A stretch of DNA of 64,000 nucleotides from Pelagadaptatus aseana (GTDB lineage: Bacteria; Pseudomonadota; Gammaproteobacteria; Pseudomonadales; Cellvibrionaceae). The stretch lies in the NCBI GenBank assembly GCA_040365065.1, contig BAABNI010000010.1, positions 62,001 to 126,000 of the forward strand, read 5' to 3'. The notes beneath the pieces are model-generated. The model worked only from the letters and a program-made list of their open reading frames with translations. It did not search any database and was not told the DNA's origin. Below are positions 26,567 through 36,284 of the stretch, piece by piece (the stretch's first letter is position 1; every line of letters begins with the position of its first letter). The position numbers and the translations under genes are program-made.

Positions 26567-27328
26567 TTAAGCCTCTCCACTCTTAAGGTTGCTCAGGAAG
26601 CCTGCGTAGCCGTTGTCACCCATCCAGAATTTGACCAGGTTATCAACACCACGAGCAGTCAGAGTAGCACCGGACAAACCATCAACTTTGTGGTTGTCGC
26701 CAGCAGGTGCCTTACCTTTGATTACAGAAATAGCAACATCGCTGTCGGCATAAACCTTTTTGCCAACCCACAGGGCTTTCCAGTTAGGATTATCAACTTC
26801 ACCACCCAGTCCCGGAGTTTCAGCGTGCTGGTAAAAACCCAGGCCGGCAACGGTATTGGCGTCAGCTTCAAGAGCCATAAAGCCATAGAGCGTTGACCAG
26901 AGACCATAGCCTTTGATGGGCAGAATGATCTTGTCCAGAGCGCCGTCTTTTTCAACCATGTAGACCAGACCAATATTTTCCTGGCTACCAATCTTGGCGA
27001 TATCGACATCACCAGAAAGCTTGGTGGACAAGGCAGGATCTTTAGCAGCCTTAGCCTGATCGTAGGACGTTACGTCGATCGCATCGGTAAATTTACCGGT
27101 TGAGAAATCAACAGCCTTGGTAGTCACCGACTCAAACTGCTCTTCGATCGTCACACCATCCTGGTACAAGCCAGCAGCCTGAAGAATATTGCGTTTAAAG
27201 TCGCGCGCCTTGTTGGCTTCCTGCATATCGCGCAGTAACACTGCCGCAGAAGAAACCACAATCGAACAGACAATACACAGTGCCAAAGTCACTGTGACTG
27301 TTTTTCCAATAGTATCGTTATTAGCCAC
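26567..27328 (-). CDS. nqrC: Na+-translocating NADH-quinone reductase subunit C
   Basis: This protein of 253 residues starts at a GTG (27328) with GGAGG eight bases upstream; the longer frame to 27373 lies inside nqrB. It has one N-terminal membrane helix and a periplasmic FMN-binding domain. The covalent FMN site is the threonine in DGLSGATLT near the C-terminus. The GTG overlaps the nqrB stop (GTGGCTAA). Confidence 0.95.
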   Translation of the reverse strand: MANNDTIGKTVTVTLALCIVCSIVVSSAAVLLRDMQEANKARDFKRNILQAAGLYQDGVTIEEQFESVTTKAVDFSTGKFTDAIDVTSYDQAKAAKDPALSTKLSGDVDIAKIGSQENIGLVYMVEKDGALDKIILPIKGYGLWSTLYGFMALEADANTVAGLGFYQHAETPGLGGEVDNPNWKALWVGKKVYADSDVAISVIKGKAPAGDNHKVDGLSGATLTARGVDNLVKFWMGDNGYAGFLSNLKSGEA

Positions 27329-28514
27329 GTGCCAACCTCCGCTTGATGTTGGACTGAACAACAAAGTGGTCAATCAATGGGGCGAACAGGTTCGCGAACA
27401 GAATCGCAAGCATGATGCCTTCTGGGAATGCCGGGTTTACCACGCGGATAAGCACGGTCATAAAACCAACCAGACCGCCAAACCACCACTTACCGGCATT
27501 GGTCATGGAGGAAGACACAGGGTCTGTCGCCATAAAGATCATACCGAAAGCAAAACCACCAATAACGAAATGCCAATACCACGGCATGGCCATCATCGGG
27601 TTAGTCTCAGGATTGCCCACAAGGTTGAACAGCGTAGAAGTCAGGAACATACCCAACATCACACCCAGAATGATGCGCAAAGAAGCGATCTTCATAGTGA
27701 CCAGAACTACACCACCCAGCAAAATTGCCAACGTGGACACTTCGCCAATAGAACCCTGAATGTTACCGAAGAAGGCATCAAACCAGGTAATTTGGCTTTG
27801 CAAAGCGTTCATACCGTCAGAAGCAGCGATGGACAAAGCGGTTGCACCGGTGTAACCGTCAACGGCAGTCCAAACACCATCACCAGACATAGAGGCTGGG
27901 TAGGCAAAATACAGGAACGCACGACCAGTCAATGCCGGGTTCAAGAAGTTTTTACCGGTTCCGCCAAAGACTTCCTTACCGATTACAACACCAAAGCTGA
28001 TACCGAGAGCGGCCTGCCAAAGAGGTAAATCCGGTGGACAGATCAAGGCGAACAGTACGGAAGTCACAAAGAAGCCTTCATTGACTTCGTGACCACGCTT
28101 CATGGCAAACAATACTTCCCAGAAGCCACCGACAACAAAGGTCACCGCGTAGATCGGCAGGAAGTACAAAGCTCCGTGCCAGATATTGTCAAAGGTACTG
28201 GCAGGATCGAAGCTGCCAATAAACAGATCGCGCCAGTTACCGATTTGAGTCAGACCCAAATCCACCATAATGGTGTTCGCCTGCATACCTACGTTGTACA
28301 TGCCATAGAACATGGCAGGGAAAGTACACATCCAAACGGTGATCATCATACGCTTGAGATCAATACCGTCACGAACGTGGGAGGTAGTTTTGGTTACATC
28401 GGATGGACGGTAGAAAACCGTATCCACTGCTTCGTACAGAGCATACCAGCTCTCGTACTTGCCGCCTTTGTGAAAATGCGGCTCCATATCGTCGAGGATT
28501 TTACGCAAACCCAT
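27321..28514 (-). CDS. nqrB: Na+-translocating NADH-quinone reductase subunit B
   Basis: This large membrane subunit of 397 residues carries about ten helices. It contains the covalent FMN site at the threonine of DGYTGATALS and the conserved FGGTGKNFLNPAL segment. It forms part of the sodium path together with NqrD/E. GGAGG precedes the ATG, 3 bases after nqrA. Confidence 0.97.
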   Translation of the reverse strand: MGLRKILDDMEPHFHKGGKYESWYALYEAVDTVFYRPSDVTKTTSHVRDGIDLKRMMITVWMCTFPAMFYGMYNVGMQANTIMVDLGLTQIGNWRDLFIGSFDPASTFDNIWHGALYFLPIYAVTFVVGGFWEVLFAMKRGHEVNEGFFVTSVLFALICPPDLPLWQAALGISFGVVIGKEVFGGTGKNFLNPALTGRAFLYFAYPASMSGDGVWTAVDGYTGATALSIAASDGMNALQSQITWFDAFFGNIQGSIGEVSTLAILLGGVVLVTMKIASLRIILGVMLGMFLTSTLFNLVGNPETNPMMAMPWYWHFVIGGFAFGMIFMATDPVSSSMTNAGKWWFGGLVGFMTVLIRVVNPAFPEGIMLAILFANLFAPLIDHFVVQSNIKRRLARG

Positions 28515-28517
28515 GGC

Positions 28518-29861
28518 TTAACCCTCCTTCTCAATGCGAGTCAGGTTATTTCTCAAGATGGGACCGTACTCGTACTTACCTGCACAAACGAAGGTACACA
28601 AGGCCAAATCCTCTTCATCCAGCTCCAGACAACCCAGCTTTTGAGCCGTATCGGTATCACCGACAATCAGCGCACGCAGTAATTGGGTTGGCAAAATATC
28701 CAGCGGCATCACGCGCTCGTAGTTACCTACGGGCACCATGGCGCGCTCACTGCCGTTGGTGGTGGTATCGAAGTCGTACTTCTTACCCGGCATCAGACTG
28801 GAAATGTAGATGCCCAAAGTAGAGAAACGATCAAAACCGGCACGCAGATAGTGCAGCATGTCACGACTGCGGCCCTCGGCCAGAACAGAAATCTGATTAT
28901 GGTAACGACCCAAGAAGGCAAAAGCGCCTGCGGCGGTACGGCCACCAAACACAGAACCGGAAATGACACGATTCTCGCCGGCCTTCAGTTGGCCTGCCGT
29001 CAATTCTTCCAGACTGGCACCCAAACGAGTGCGAACCAGACGCGGCTTTTCTACCTGAGGTCCCGCCAGAGCCACAACGCGCTGGCTGTTTAGCTGGCCG
29101 GTAGTAAACAGTTGACCAACAGCAATCACATCCTGATAACCAACAGTCCAGACCGTCTTGGTAGCACTCACTGGATCCAGAGTGTGGATATGAGTACCGG
29201 CATTACCGGCTGGGTGAACACCAGAAAACTCCTGAGAGCTGACGCGGCTGTTATTGCCAGTAAAGACTTCAGCACCCTGAGCCTTACAGACGTAGACAGT
29301 GCCTTCTGTCAAACGGGACAACAGGGTCAGGCCATTAACAAAGTCATCGCGTTTTTCAGCGATAATTTGTTCCGGATTTGCAGACAGCGGATTGGTATCC
29401 ATGGCTGTTACAAAAATGGAGTTAGGTTTGGAATCAATGGCGGGAACCTTGCTGTATGGACGTGTGCGCAATGCAGTCCACAAACCTGAGTTCACCAGAT
29501 TCTCACGAACCTGCTCATCACTTAAAGAAGCCAGAGCATCGGCATCATATTGAGCAAAGCTCTCAGCCTCATCTCCTTCCACGTCAATCACAACGGACTG
29601 CAACACACGGCGCGCACCACGATTAATCGCGGCAACGGTACCAGCTGCAGGCGCGGTGTAACGAACGCCTTCGGTCTTCTTGTCAGTGAACAAAAGCTGC
29701 CCGAGCTTCACCTTATCTCCGACCTGCACTGCCATAGTGGGCTTCATACCGTGGTAATCAGCACCAATAACAGCAACAGAACGGATCTCAGGCCCATCAA
29801 CGATGGTCTGCTCGGGAGCACCGGATATGGGTAAATCCAACCCCCGACGGATCTTTGTCAT
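28518..29861 (-). CDS. nqrA: Na+-translocating NADH-quinone reductase subunit A
   Basis: The protein has 447 residues from the ATG at 29861; the frame extends to 29906, but the family sequence begins MTKIRRGLDLPISG. It is the peripheral subunit at the cytoplasmic side and lies near the quinone site. It is the first gene of nqrABCDEF-apbE-nqrM. Its promoter must lie in the roughly 400-bp region upstream. Confidence 0.96.
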   Translation of the reverse strand: MTKIRRGLDLPISGAPEQTIVDGPEIRSVAVIGADYHGMKPTMAVQVGDKVKLGQLLFTDKKTEGVRYTAPAAGTVAAINRGARRVLQSVVIDVEGDEAESFAQYDADALASLSDEQVRENLVNSGLWTALRTRPYSKVPAIDSKPNSIFVTAMDTNPLSANPEQIIAEKRDDFVNGLTLLSRLTEGTVYVCKAQGAEVFTGNNSRVSSQEFSGVHPAGNAGTHIHTLDPVSATKTVWTVGYQDVIAVGQLFTTGQLNSQRVVALAGPQVEKPRLVRTRLGASLEELTAGQLKAGENRVISGSVFGGRTAAGAFAFLGRYHNQISVLAEGRSRDMLHYLRAGFDRFSTLGIYISSLMPGKKYDFDTTTNGSERAMVPVGNYERVMPLDILPTQLLRALIVGDTDTAQKLGCLELDEEDLALCTFVCAGKYEYGPILRNNLTRIEKEG

Positions 29862-30264
29862 ACGTCTCTGCCTAATCACTTGTTTAAAAGCATGGAAACG
29901 CGCCACAACCCTGATAACAGCTGCGACGCGATCTCAATTCTTGTTATTGAGCAAATGCAATAAAAAGCTCGATTGGTCCCCGAACGGCATCGAATGGCCA
30001 TAATCGTCGGGCTTGAGTAACCTCAGTTTAGTCGAATACCTTGAATTTGCATTTGCCTTCCGGGATCTGCGGCAATCAGGCACGCCCACCTTCGCCAAGC
30101 CCAGAATATAGCGCCGCAGATTATAGAGATGACCGACCCGTCTGACCAGTGGCAATGGCACATTTGCATCACTTTTTGTTGCAAAAATGTCAATTAACTC
30201 AATCTCTTAGACCAAAGACTAGGTAGCAGTCACACAACCAGAACAAAAAACGCACACCCACAAA
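29862..30264. other. Region upstream of the nqr operon
   Basis: About 400 bp without a supported gene. It should contain the nqrA promoter (minus strand). A short TTTTTG-TTG-CAAAAA inverted repeat occurs near 30174-30188. No known operator or RNA motif was recognised. Confidence 0.4.
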
Positions 30265-30298
30265 AAAAGGCCGCCCACCCTGAGGTAAGCGGCCTTTT
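30265..30298 (-). terminator. Rho-independent terminator of gap
   Basis: A 10-bp stem, AAAAGGCCGC and GCGGCCTTTT with a 14-base loop, is followed on the minus strand by a run of seven Ts. It starts 25 bases after the gap stop codon. Confidence 0.9.
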
Positions 30299-30322
30299 CA
30301 TACTTATCGCTGTAAGCAGTGC

Positions 30323-31774
30323 TTACGGAAACATCTTGTAGCTCACGCCACACATATCTTCCAGACAGCGAACAACCTGACAACTGTAACCAAACTCGTT
30401 GTCGTACCAGCAGTACAGAACCGCATTATTACCATCGACAATCGTGGCACGGCTATCAAATACACAGGCGTGGCGAGAGCCTACGAAATCTGTGGATACA
30501 ACCTCTGGCGAATTGGTGAAATCGATCTGCTGACGCAGCGGTGAGTGCAGCGCGGTCTCACGCATGTACTCATTCAGCTCTTCAGTGGTGGTTTCCTTGC
30601 CCAGATTCAGGTTCAGAATCGCCATGGATACGTTTGGCGTTGGAACGCGGATGGCGTTACCTGTGAGCTTACCTTTCAATTCTGGCAGAGCTTTGGCAAC
30701 AGCCTTAGCCGCACCAGTCTCGGTAATAACCATATTCATGGCAGCGCCACGACCACGACGATCACCCTTGTGGTAGTTGTCGATCAGGTTTTGATCGTTG
30801 GTGTAAGCGTGAACGGTCTCAACGTGACCGTGCTCAACACCATATTCATCCATCAACGCCTTCAGAACCGGAGTAATGGCATTGGTGGTACAGGATGCGG
30901 CAGACAAAATCTTGTCATCGGGGGTGATAACGTTGTTGTTGATACCGTAAACAACGTTTTTGATGTCGCCTTTACCTGGAGCAGTCAGGATTACTTTGGC
31001 GGCACCTGGACACTCCAAATGCTGGCTAAGACCAGCTTCATCGCGCCAAACACCAGTATTATCAACAACAATGGCGTTGTGAATACCGTGAGCGGTGTAA
31101 TCCACCTCGCTTGGAGAGTTGGCATAGATGATCTTCACTTCGTTGCCATTGAGAACCAGAGTGTCATTCTCTTCATCAACGCGGATGGTACCCTTGAAAG
31201 AACCGTGAATGGAGTCACGGCGCAACAGGCTGGCACGCTTAACCAGATCACTCTCAGCCTTGCCTTTACGAACCACAATGGCGCGCAGGCGCAGGACATC
31301 ACCGGAACCGGCTTTCTCAATCAGCAAACGAGCCACCAGACGACCGATACGGCCAAAGCCATACAAAACCACATCCTGAGGTTCAGCCAGAGGCTTATCG
31401 GTGCTATCGATAGCGCCTTCAACGTTGGCTTTGACAAAATCCAACACGTCAGCGCCATTGCCCTCTTCCATAAAACGCACAGCCAACTGGCCAACATCAA
31501 TATGGGCGTGACCAAGATCCAGCTTCGTCAGGGCCTCAACGATGGGGAAGGTTTCAAATTCGGACAATTCATTGGACTCAACCTGACGAACAAAACGGTG
31601 AGCTTTCATGATGTCAATTACAGAACGGTTAACCAGGGGCTTACCATAGACATAGACGCTTACGTTGTTCTCACGGTTCAGAGTGCCGATCATCGGGATC
31701 ATGCTCTCAGCAAGCGCTTCACGCTCTTTCCAGTCCTTGAAGTAATCGTCTGGCTTAGGTCTACTCATACTCAC
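30323..31774 (-). CDS. gap: Glyceraldehyde-3-phosphate dehydrogenase, long form with N-terminal extension
   Basis: The protein has 483 residues from a GTG at 31774 (AAGG upstream) or 481 from the ATG at 31768. The GAPDH core starts at GFGRIGRL (139-146), with catalytic Cys295 in SAASCTTNAI and His322 in VHAYTNDQ. The first 130 residues are an extra domain not present in the usual 330-residue glycolytic enzyme. Long-form GAPDHs of this type occur in Pseudomonas and relatives beside mfd, as here. Whether it works in glycolysis or gluconeogenesis cannot be read from the sequence; in related bacteria this form is linked to gluconeogenic growth. It ends at a strong terminator. Confidence 0.93.
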   Translation of the reverse strand: MSMSRPKPDDYFKDWKEREALAESMIPMIGTLNRENNVSVYVYGKPLVNRSVIDIMKAHRFVRQVESNELSEFETFPIVEALTKLDLGHAHIDVGQLAVRFMEEGNGADVLDFVKANVEGAIDSTDKPLAEPQDVVLYGFGRIGRLVARLLIEKAGSGDVLRLRAIVVRKGKAESDLVKRASLLRRDSIHGSFKGTIRVDEENDTLVLNGNEVKIIYANSPSEVDYTAHGIHNAIVVDNTGVWRDEAGLSQHLECPGAAKVILTAPGKGDIKNVVYGINNNVITPDDKILSAASCTTNAITPVLKALMDEYGVEHGHVETVHAYTNDQNLIDNYHKGDRRGRGAAMNMVITETGAAKAVAKALPELKGKLTGNAIRVPTPNVSMAILNLNLGKETTTEELNEYMRETALHSPLRQQIDFTNSPEVVSTDFVGSRHACVFDSRATIVDGNNAVLYCWYDNEFGYSCQVVRCLEDMCGVSYKMFP

Positions 31775-31940
31775 AGTCTTGTACCTTCAGTTGAAGTCAG
31801 TTTTATTCGTTTCAGCATCAACAATAGCTCAAATATATCGGCCCGATGCGATGCGGGCGCCATTATCCTTACAAGCCCTGTGGCACGCAAGCCGCAAGAT
31901 CAAAAAATGGTCAACATTCAGCAAAATTATGACAAACAGA

Positions 31941-32681
31941 TTACAGCGGCATCAGGGTCATACTGACAACAGAGTGAGCCACCTTGTTAATAGCTCTTTG
32001 GGTATCGCCGGAAATGATGATGGCCAGCATGTCCTGATTGCCAATCAGGCGGCCATACAGGCGCTCGAAGCTCAGATTCAAATTATCCGGGTCATAACTG
32101 TTGGCAAGAATCAGTGGTTTACCGGTTGAATCCTTGCTGGATCTCAACAGCCAGGCCACCACTTCAAGATTGCGAGCTGAGTGATACAGTTTTTGCTGGT
32201 CGAGGTCATCAAGGATAAAAAATTCATGTTTGCCACCGTAGGATTCATCGATCATATCCTGCGTACCCAGCATCAGGGCAAATACCCGGTCTCCTCGATA
32301 ACTGTCGGAGAAGGCCAATCGAATCAGATCAATCCCCCTAACTCCATTCAAATTGGCCATGGAAGCCTGATCGTATTGGCGTTTCTTAAACTGCTCCTGA
32401 CGCTGCGCCAGAGTCACCCCCTTGTGTTTACGCAATTCACGGGGGTTACGCTTGTAGAACTTTTCCAGCAGCCCCATGACCATGACCTCGCTGGCACGAC
32501 GATGGGCATCAGCAACCAGGTCAATATCAGATTTTGCCAGCCCCTTCAGATCAAAGCTGCCGCCCTGGGCACTGCAGCCCGTCAACAAAACCAACATCAG
32601 ACTTAAAAGCAGAGTCTGAATGCCAAGCGAATAATCCGGCAGTAATTTCAACCCGTAGAATAGGACAAATCCTTTCCGCAT
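31941..32681 (-). CDS. Putative lipoprotein of unknown function
   Basis: The protein has 246 residues from the ATG at 32681; a GTG four codons upstream is possible but lacks a ribosome site. The N-terminus is a lipoprotein signal ending LLTGCSAQGG. The rest is soluble and mixed alpha/beta, with charged stretches (KHKGVTLAQRQEQFKKRQYDQ) and no catalytic motif I recognise. It is divergent from mfd with only about 60 bp between start codons. I do not recognise a family function. Confidence 0.7.
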   Translation of the reverse strand: MRKGFVLFYGLKLLPDYSLGIQTLLLSLMLVLLTGCSAQGGSFDLKGLAKSDIDLVADAHRRASEVMVMGLLEKFYKRNPRELRKHKGVTLAQRQEQFKKRQYDQASMANLNGVRGIDLIRLAFSDSYRGDRVFALMLGTQDMIDESYGGKHEFFILDDLDQQKLYHSARNLEVVAWLLRSSKDSTGKPLILANSYDPDNLNLSFERLYGRLIGNQDMLAIIISGDTQRAINKVAHSVVSMTLMPL

Positions 32682-32743
32682 AATCTCTTTCACCGTTACA
32701 ATAAGCGCCTTTTTAATACTCCGACACCTTGACGATTTCCCGT

Positions 32744-35700
32744 ATGCCTTTCAGCACCAACAACCTGTTACTTCCCGACCATATTACTCAAGGCCAAGCT
32801 GGCGACAAGCAGCAATGGGGAAAACTGTCAGGAGATGCCCTGTCACTGGCCATTTATGAATCGGCCCGACAACATCAGGGATTGACCGTAGTCCTGACAC
32901 CGGACACGCAAAGCGCCAGAAACACTGAATCCGCACTGGCTTTTTTCTTCGGCCAGGAGAGTGATATCCCGGTGGTAAACCTGCCGGACTGGGAAACACT
33001 CCCCTATGATCACTTCTCACCACATCAGGACATCATTTCCGAACGCCTGCTGACCCTCTACCAACTACCGCAATTAAAGCGGGCCGTACTGGTAGTACCA
33101 GTCAACACCTTAATGCACCGCCTGCCACCGTCTTCCTTTTTAGCCGGTAACAGCCTGATATTGAAACCCGGGCAGGAGTTTGTCATCAATATCATGCGCG
33201 CACAGCTTGAGAATTCAGGCTACCACTGCGTAGATACCGTCTACGAACATGGCGAATTTGCAGTAAGAGGCTCTCTGGTTGACATATTTCCCATGGGCAG
33301 CGACATTCCCTTTCGCATCGATCTGTTTGACGACGAAATCGAATCGCTGAGAAGTTTTGACCCCGAAACCCAGAGAACCACTGAGCGCCTCGACAAAATA
33401 GAACTGCTGCCCGCCAAGGAATACCCACTGGACAAGGCCGGGATCGCTCGTTTTCGCGACAACTGGCACGATCGCTTCGATGTCGACCACAAGAACTGCC
33501 CGGTATATCAGGATATCAGCGCTGGCATCAGCCCGGCAGGCATTGAATACTACCTGCCCCTGTTCTATGCCCAATGCAGCACGCTGTTTGATTACCTGCC
33601 AGACAACAGCCAGTTTTTTCTGCACCAGAAGATCAGCGAGGCAGCGGATCACTTCTGGCATGAAGTCACCGAGCGTTACGACAGCCTGTGTGGTGATGTG
33701 CAGCGCCCCATTCTAAAACCGGCTGAGATGTTCCTGCCGACCGACCATGTGTTTCAACAGCTCAACAACTACCCTAGAGTTCAGCTCTCCAATGAGCCGC
33801 TGATTGAAAGTCAGGGCAAACACAACCTGCCGGTCACCCTGCCTCCCAACGTCGCCATTGACGCCAAACTGGAAAGTCCGCTGCACAAGCTGCAGCAGTA
33901 CCTGACGGACACCGACCACAAAACCCTGTTCTGTGTTGAATCCCCAGGTCGTCGTGAAGCCTTGCTGGAGCTGCTACAGCGCATCAAAATCAATCCTAGA
34001 GAACTCAACGACTGGCAAGAGCTGGAAACCTCCGATGAGCCCTGCCACATCATCCTGTCAACCCTGGAAGCCGGGTTCAGCCTGATTGACACTAAGCTCA
34101 CCCTGCTCACTGAAAACGAGCTGTTTGGTACCAGAGTGCGACAGCGTCGGCGCCGCCAAAAACAGGGCGAACAGGCTGAGAACGTTGTTCGCAACCTCAC
34201 CGAGCTCAGCATCGGCGCCCCGGTTGTGCACATTGATCACGGTGTCGGCCGCTACCTCGGGCTTGAAACCATCACCCATGACGGCGAAACCAATGAGTTT
34301 TTAACTCTGGAATACGCCAATGGCGCCAAACTCTATGTCCCGGTATCCAGTCTTGAGCTGATCAGCCGCTATTCCGGTGCCGACCCGGAGCACGCACCAC
34401 TCCATAAACTCGGTAGCGAGCAATGGCAGAAAGCCAAAAAGAAAGCGGCGGAACAAGTGCGCGATACCGCGGCAGAATTACTGGACATCTATGCCCGCCG
34501 TGCAGCCCGCAAAGGCCATGCCTTCGATCATCAAATGGAAGCTTATCGTCGCTTTGCCGATGGGTTTCCGTTTGAAGAGACCATCGACCAGCAAAATGCC
34601 ATCGAGGCTGTCTGTAAAGACATGTATTCATCGCAACCCATGGATCGCCTGGTGTGCGGCGACGTTGGTTTTGGTAAGACTGAAGTTGCCATGCGCGCAG
34701 CATTTATTGCCGCCTACAGCGGCAAGCAGGTCGCCATGCTGGTCCCGACTACCCTGTTGGCCCAGCAACACTATGAGAATTTCCGCGATCGTTTTGCCGA
34801 CTGGCCGGTAGCCATTGAAGTCATTTCCCGTTTTAAAACCGACAAGCAAGTTCGCGAAATTCAAAACCGCCTCAGTAACGGCAAGGTAGACATTCTGATC
34901 GGCACCCACAAACTACTGCAAAGCGATCTCAATTATCAGAACCTTGGCTTGCTGATTATTGATGAAGAACACCGTTTTGGTGTGCGCCAGAAAGAACGCC
35001 TCAAGAGCCTGCGCTCGGAAGTGGATATTCTGACTCTGACAGCGACCCCCATACCACGCACATTGAATATGGCCATGTCCGGCATTCGCGATCTGTCGAT
35101 CATTGCCACACCACCAGCGAAACGACTGTCGGTTAAAACCTTTGTCCGCCAGTCGGACAACAACATGATTAAAGAGGCCATATTGCGGGAAATTCTCCGC
35201 GGCGGACAGGTGTACTACCTGCACAATGAAGTCAGCAGTATCGAAAGAACCGCCCGCGAACTGGAAGAATTGATCCCTGAAGCCCGCGTGGGTATTGGCC
35301 ACGGCCAGATGCGTGAACGCCAACTGGAAGAAGTCATGTCCGACTTCTACCACAAACGCTTTAATGTACTGGTGTGTACCACCATCATCGAAACCGGTAT
35401 TGATGTCCCCAACGCCAACACCATTGTGATTGATCGCGCCGATAAATTTGGCCTGGCACAGTTGCACCAGCTGCGGGGCCGGGTAGGTCGCTCTCATCAT
35501 CAGGCCTATGCCTACCTGCTAACGCCTCATAAAAAAGCCATGACCAAAGACGCCATCAAGCGCCTGGACGCGATTGCCCAAACCACTGATCTGGGTGCAG
35601 GCTTCACTCTGGCCACTCACGACATGGAAATTCGGGGCGCCGGCGAGCTACTCGGCGATGAGCAGAGCGGACAAATGCAAGCGGTCGGTTTTACCCTGTA

Positions 35701-36217
35701 TATGGACATGCTTGATCGTGCCGTGAAAGCACTCAAAGAAGGCAAGACACCTAACGCCGATGCCGCCATCGATACGGGCATCGACATCAACTTGCGCTTG
35801 CCGGCACTGATACCCGACGACTTCCTGCCAGATGTTCACGCTCGACTGATGATGTACAAGCGTATCTCTGCAGCAGACAGCGACACCGCCCTGAAAGAGT
35901 TGCAGGTAGAGATGATCGACCGCTTTGGACTGCTGCCGGAGCCCTGCAAGAACCTGTTCAAGGTTGCCAGCATCAAACTCAAAGCCCATCAGATGGGGAT
36001 CAAGAAACTGGAAGCAGGTCAGAAAGGAGGCAAGATTGAATTTGGCAGCGTGACGGAAGTCGACCCTCTCACCATTGTCAAAATGGTACAGACCCAACCG
36101 CAACACTATCGACTGGAAGGGGCCAGTGCTCTGAAATTTGATTTGGACATGGACAACCCGGAATCCCGCATTAATAATGTCGAATCATTGCTGGCGAGGC
36201 TGAAGCAGGCCTCCTGA
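32744..36217 (+). CDS. mfd: Transcription-repair coupling factor Mfd
   Basis: Mfd displaces RNA polymerase stalled at DNA lesions and recruits UvrA. The protein has 1157 residues from the ATG at 32744 (a TTG at 32729 is the upstream alternative). Domains in order: UvrB-like N-terminal module (about 1-350), RNA polymerase-interaction domain (about 480-560, GAPVVHIDHGVGRYLGLE), and RecG-like DNA translocase with Walker A GDVGFGKTEVAMR and DEEH box. It ends with the helicase C domain (RGRVGRSHHQAYAYLL) and TRCF C-terminal domain. Length matches the family (about 1150). Confidence 0.98.
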   Translation: MPFSTNNLLLPDHITQGQAGDKQQWGKLSGDALSLAIYESARQHQGLTVVLTPDTQSARNTESALAFFFGQESDIPVVNLPDWETLPYDHFSPHQDIISERLLTLYQLPQLKRAVLVVPVNTLMHRLPPSSFLAGNSLILKPGQEFVINIMRAQLENSGYHCVDTVYEHGEFAVRGSLVDIFPMGSDIPFRIDLFDDEIESLRSFDPETQRTTERLDKIELLPAKEYPLDKAGIARFRDNWHDRFDVDHKNCPVYQDISAGISPAGIEYYLPLFYAQCSTLFDYLPDNSQFFLHQKISEAADHFWHEVTERYDSLCGDVQRPILKPAEMFLPTDHVFQQLNNYPRVQLSNEPLIESQGKHNLPVTLPPNVAIDAKLESPLHKLQQYLTDTDHKTLFCVESPGRREALLELLQRIKINPRELNDWQELETSDEPCHIILSTLEAGFSLIDTKLTLLTENELFGTRVRQRRRRQKQGEQAENVVRNLTELSIGAPVVHIDHGVGRYLGLETITHDGETNEFLTLEYANGAKLYVPVSSLELISRYSGADPEHAPLHKLGSEQWQKAKKKAAEQVRDTAAELLDIYARRAARKGHAFDHQMEAYRRFADGFPFEETIDQQNAIEAVCKDMYSSQPMDRLVCGDVGFGKTEVAMRAAFIAAYSGKQVAMLVPTTLLAQQHYENFRDRFADWPVAIEVISRFKTDKQVREIQNRLSNGKVDILIGTHKLLQSDLNYQNLGLLIIDEEHRFGVRQKERLKSLRSEVDILTLTATPIPRTLNMAMSGIRDLSIIATPPAKRLSVKTFVRQSDNNMIKEAILREILRGGQVYYLHNEVSSIERTARELEELIPEARVGIGHGQMRERQLEEVMSDFYHKRFNVLVCTTIIETGIDVPNANTIVIDRADKFGLAQLHQLRGRVGRSHHQAYAYLLTPHKKAMTKDAIKRLDAIAQTTDLGAGFTLATHDMEIRGAGELLGDEQSGQMQAVGFTLYMDMLDRAVKALKEGKTPNADAAIDTGIDINLRLPALIPDDFLPDVHARLMMYKRISAADSDTALKELQVEMIDRFGLLPEPCKNLFKVASIKLKAHQMGIKKLEAGQKGGKIEFGSVTEVDPLTIVKMVQTQPQHYRLEGASALKFDLDMDNPESRINNVESLLARLKQAS

Positions 36218-36284
36218 ACACAACCTGACGGCCTCAAGACTACAGCTGCGTACAGAAAAAAAGATTCCCAAAAAGGACCACCCA

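Noticed and set aside
27189..28028. A 279-codon open frame antisense to nqrB/nqrC
   Set aside because: It covers two certain membrane-subunit genes and encodes a His/Thr-rich sequence with no domain.
30545..31966. A 473-codon open frame antisense to gap
   Set aside because: It lies almost wholly inside the highly conserved gap gene, has no recognisable domain and no ribosome site, and is the kind of shadow frame produced by biased codon use.
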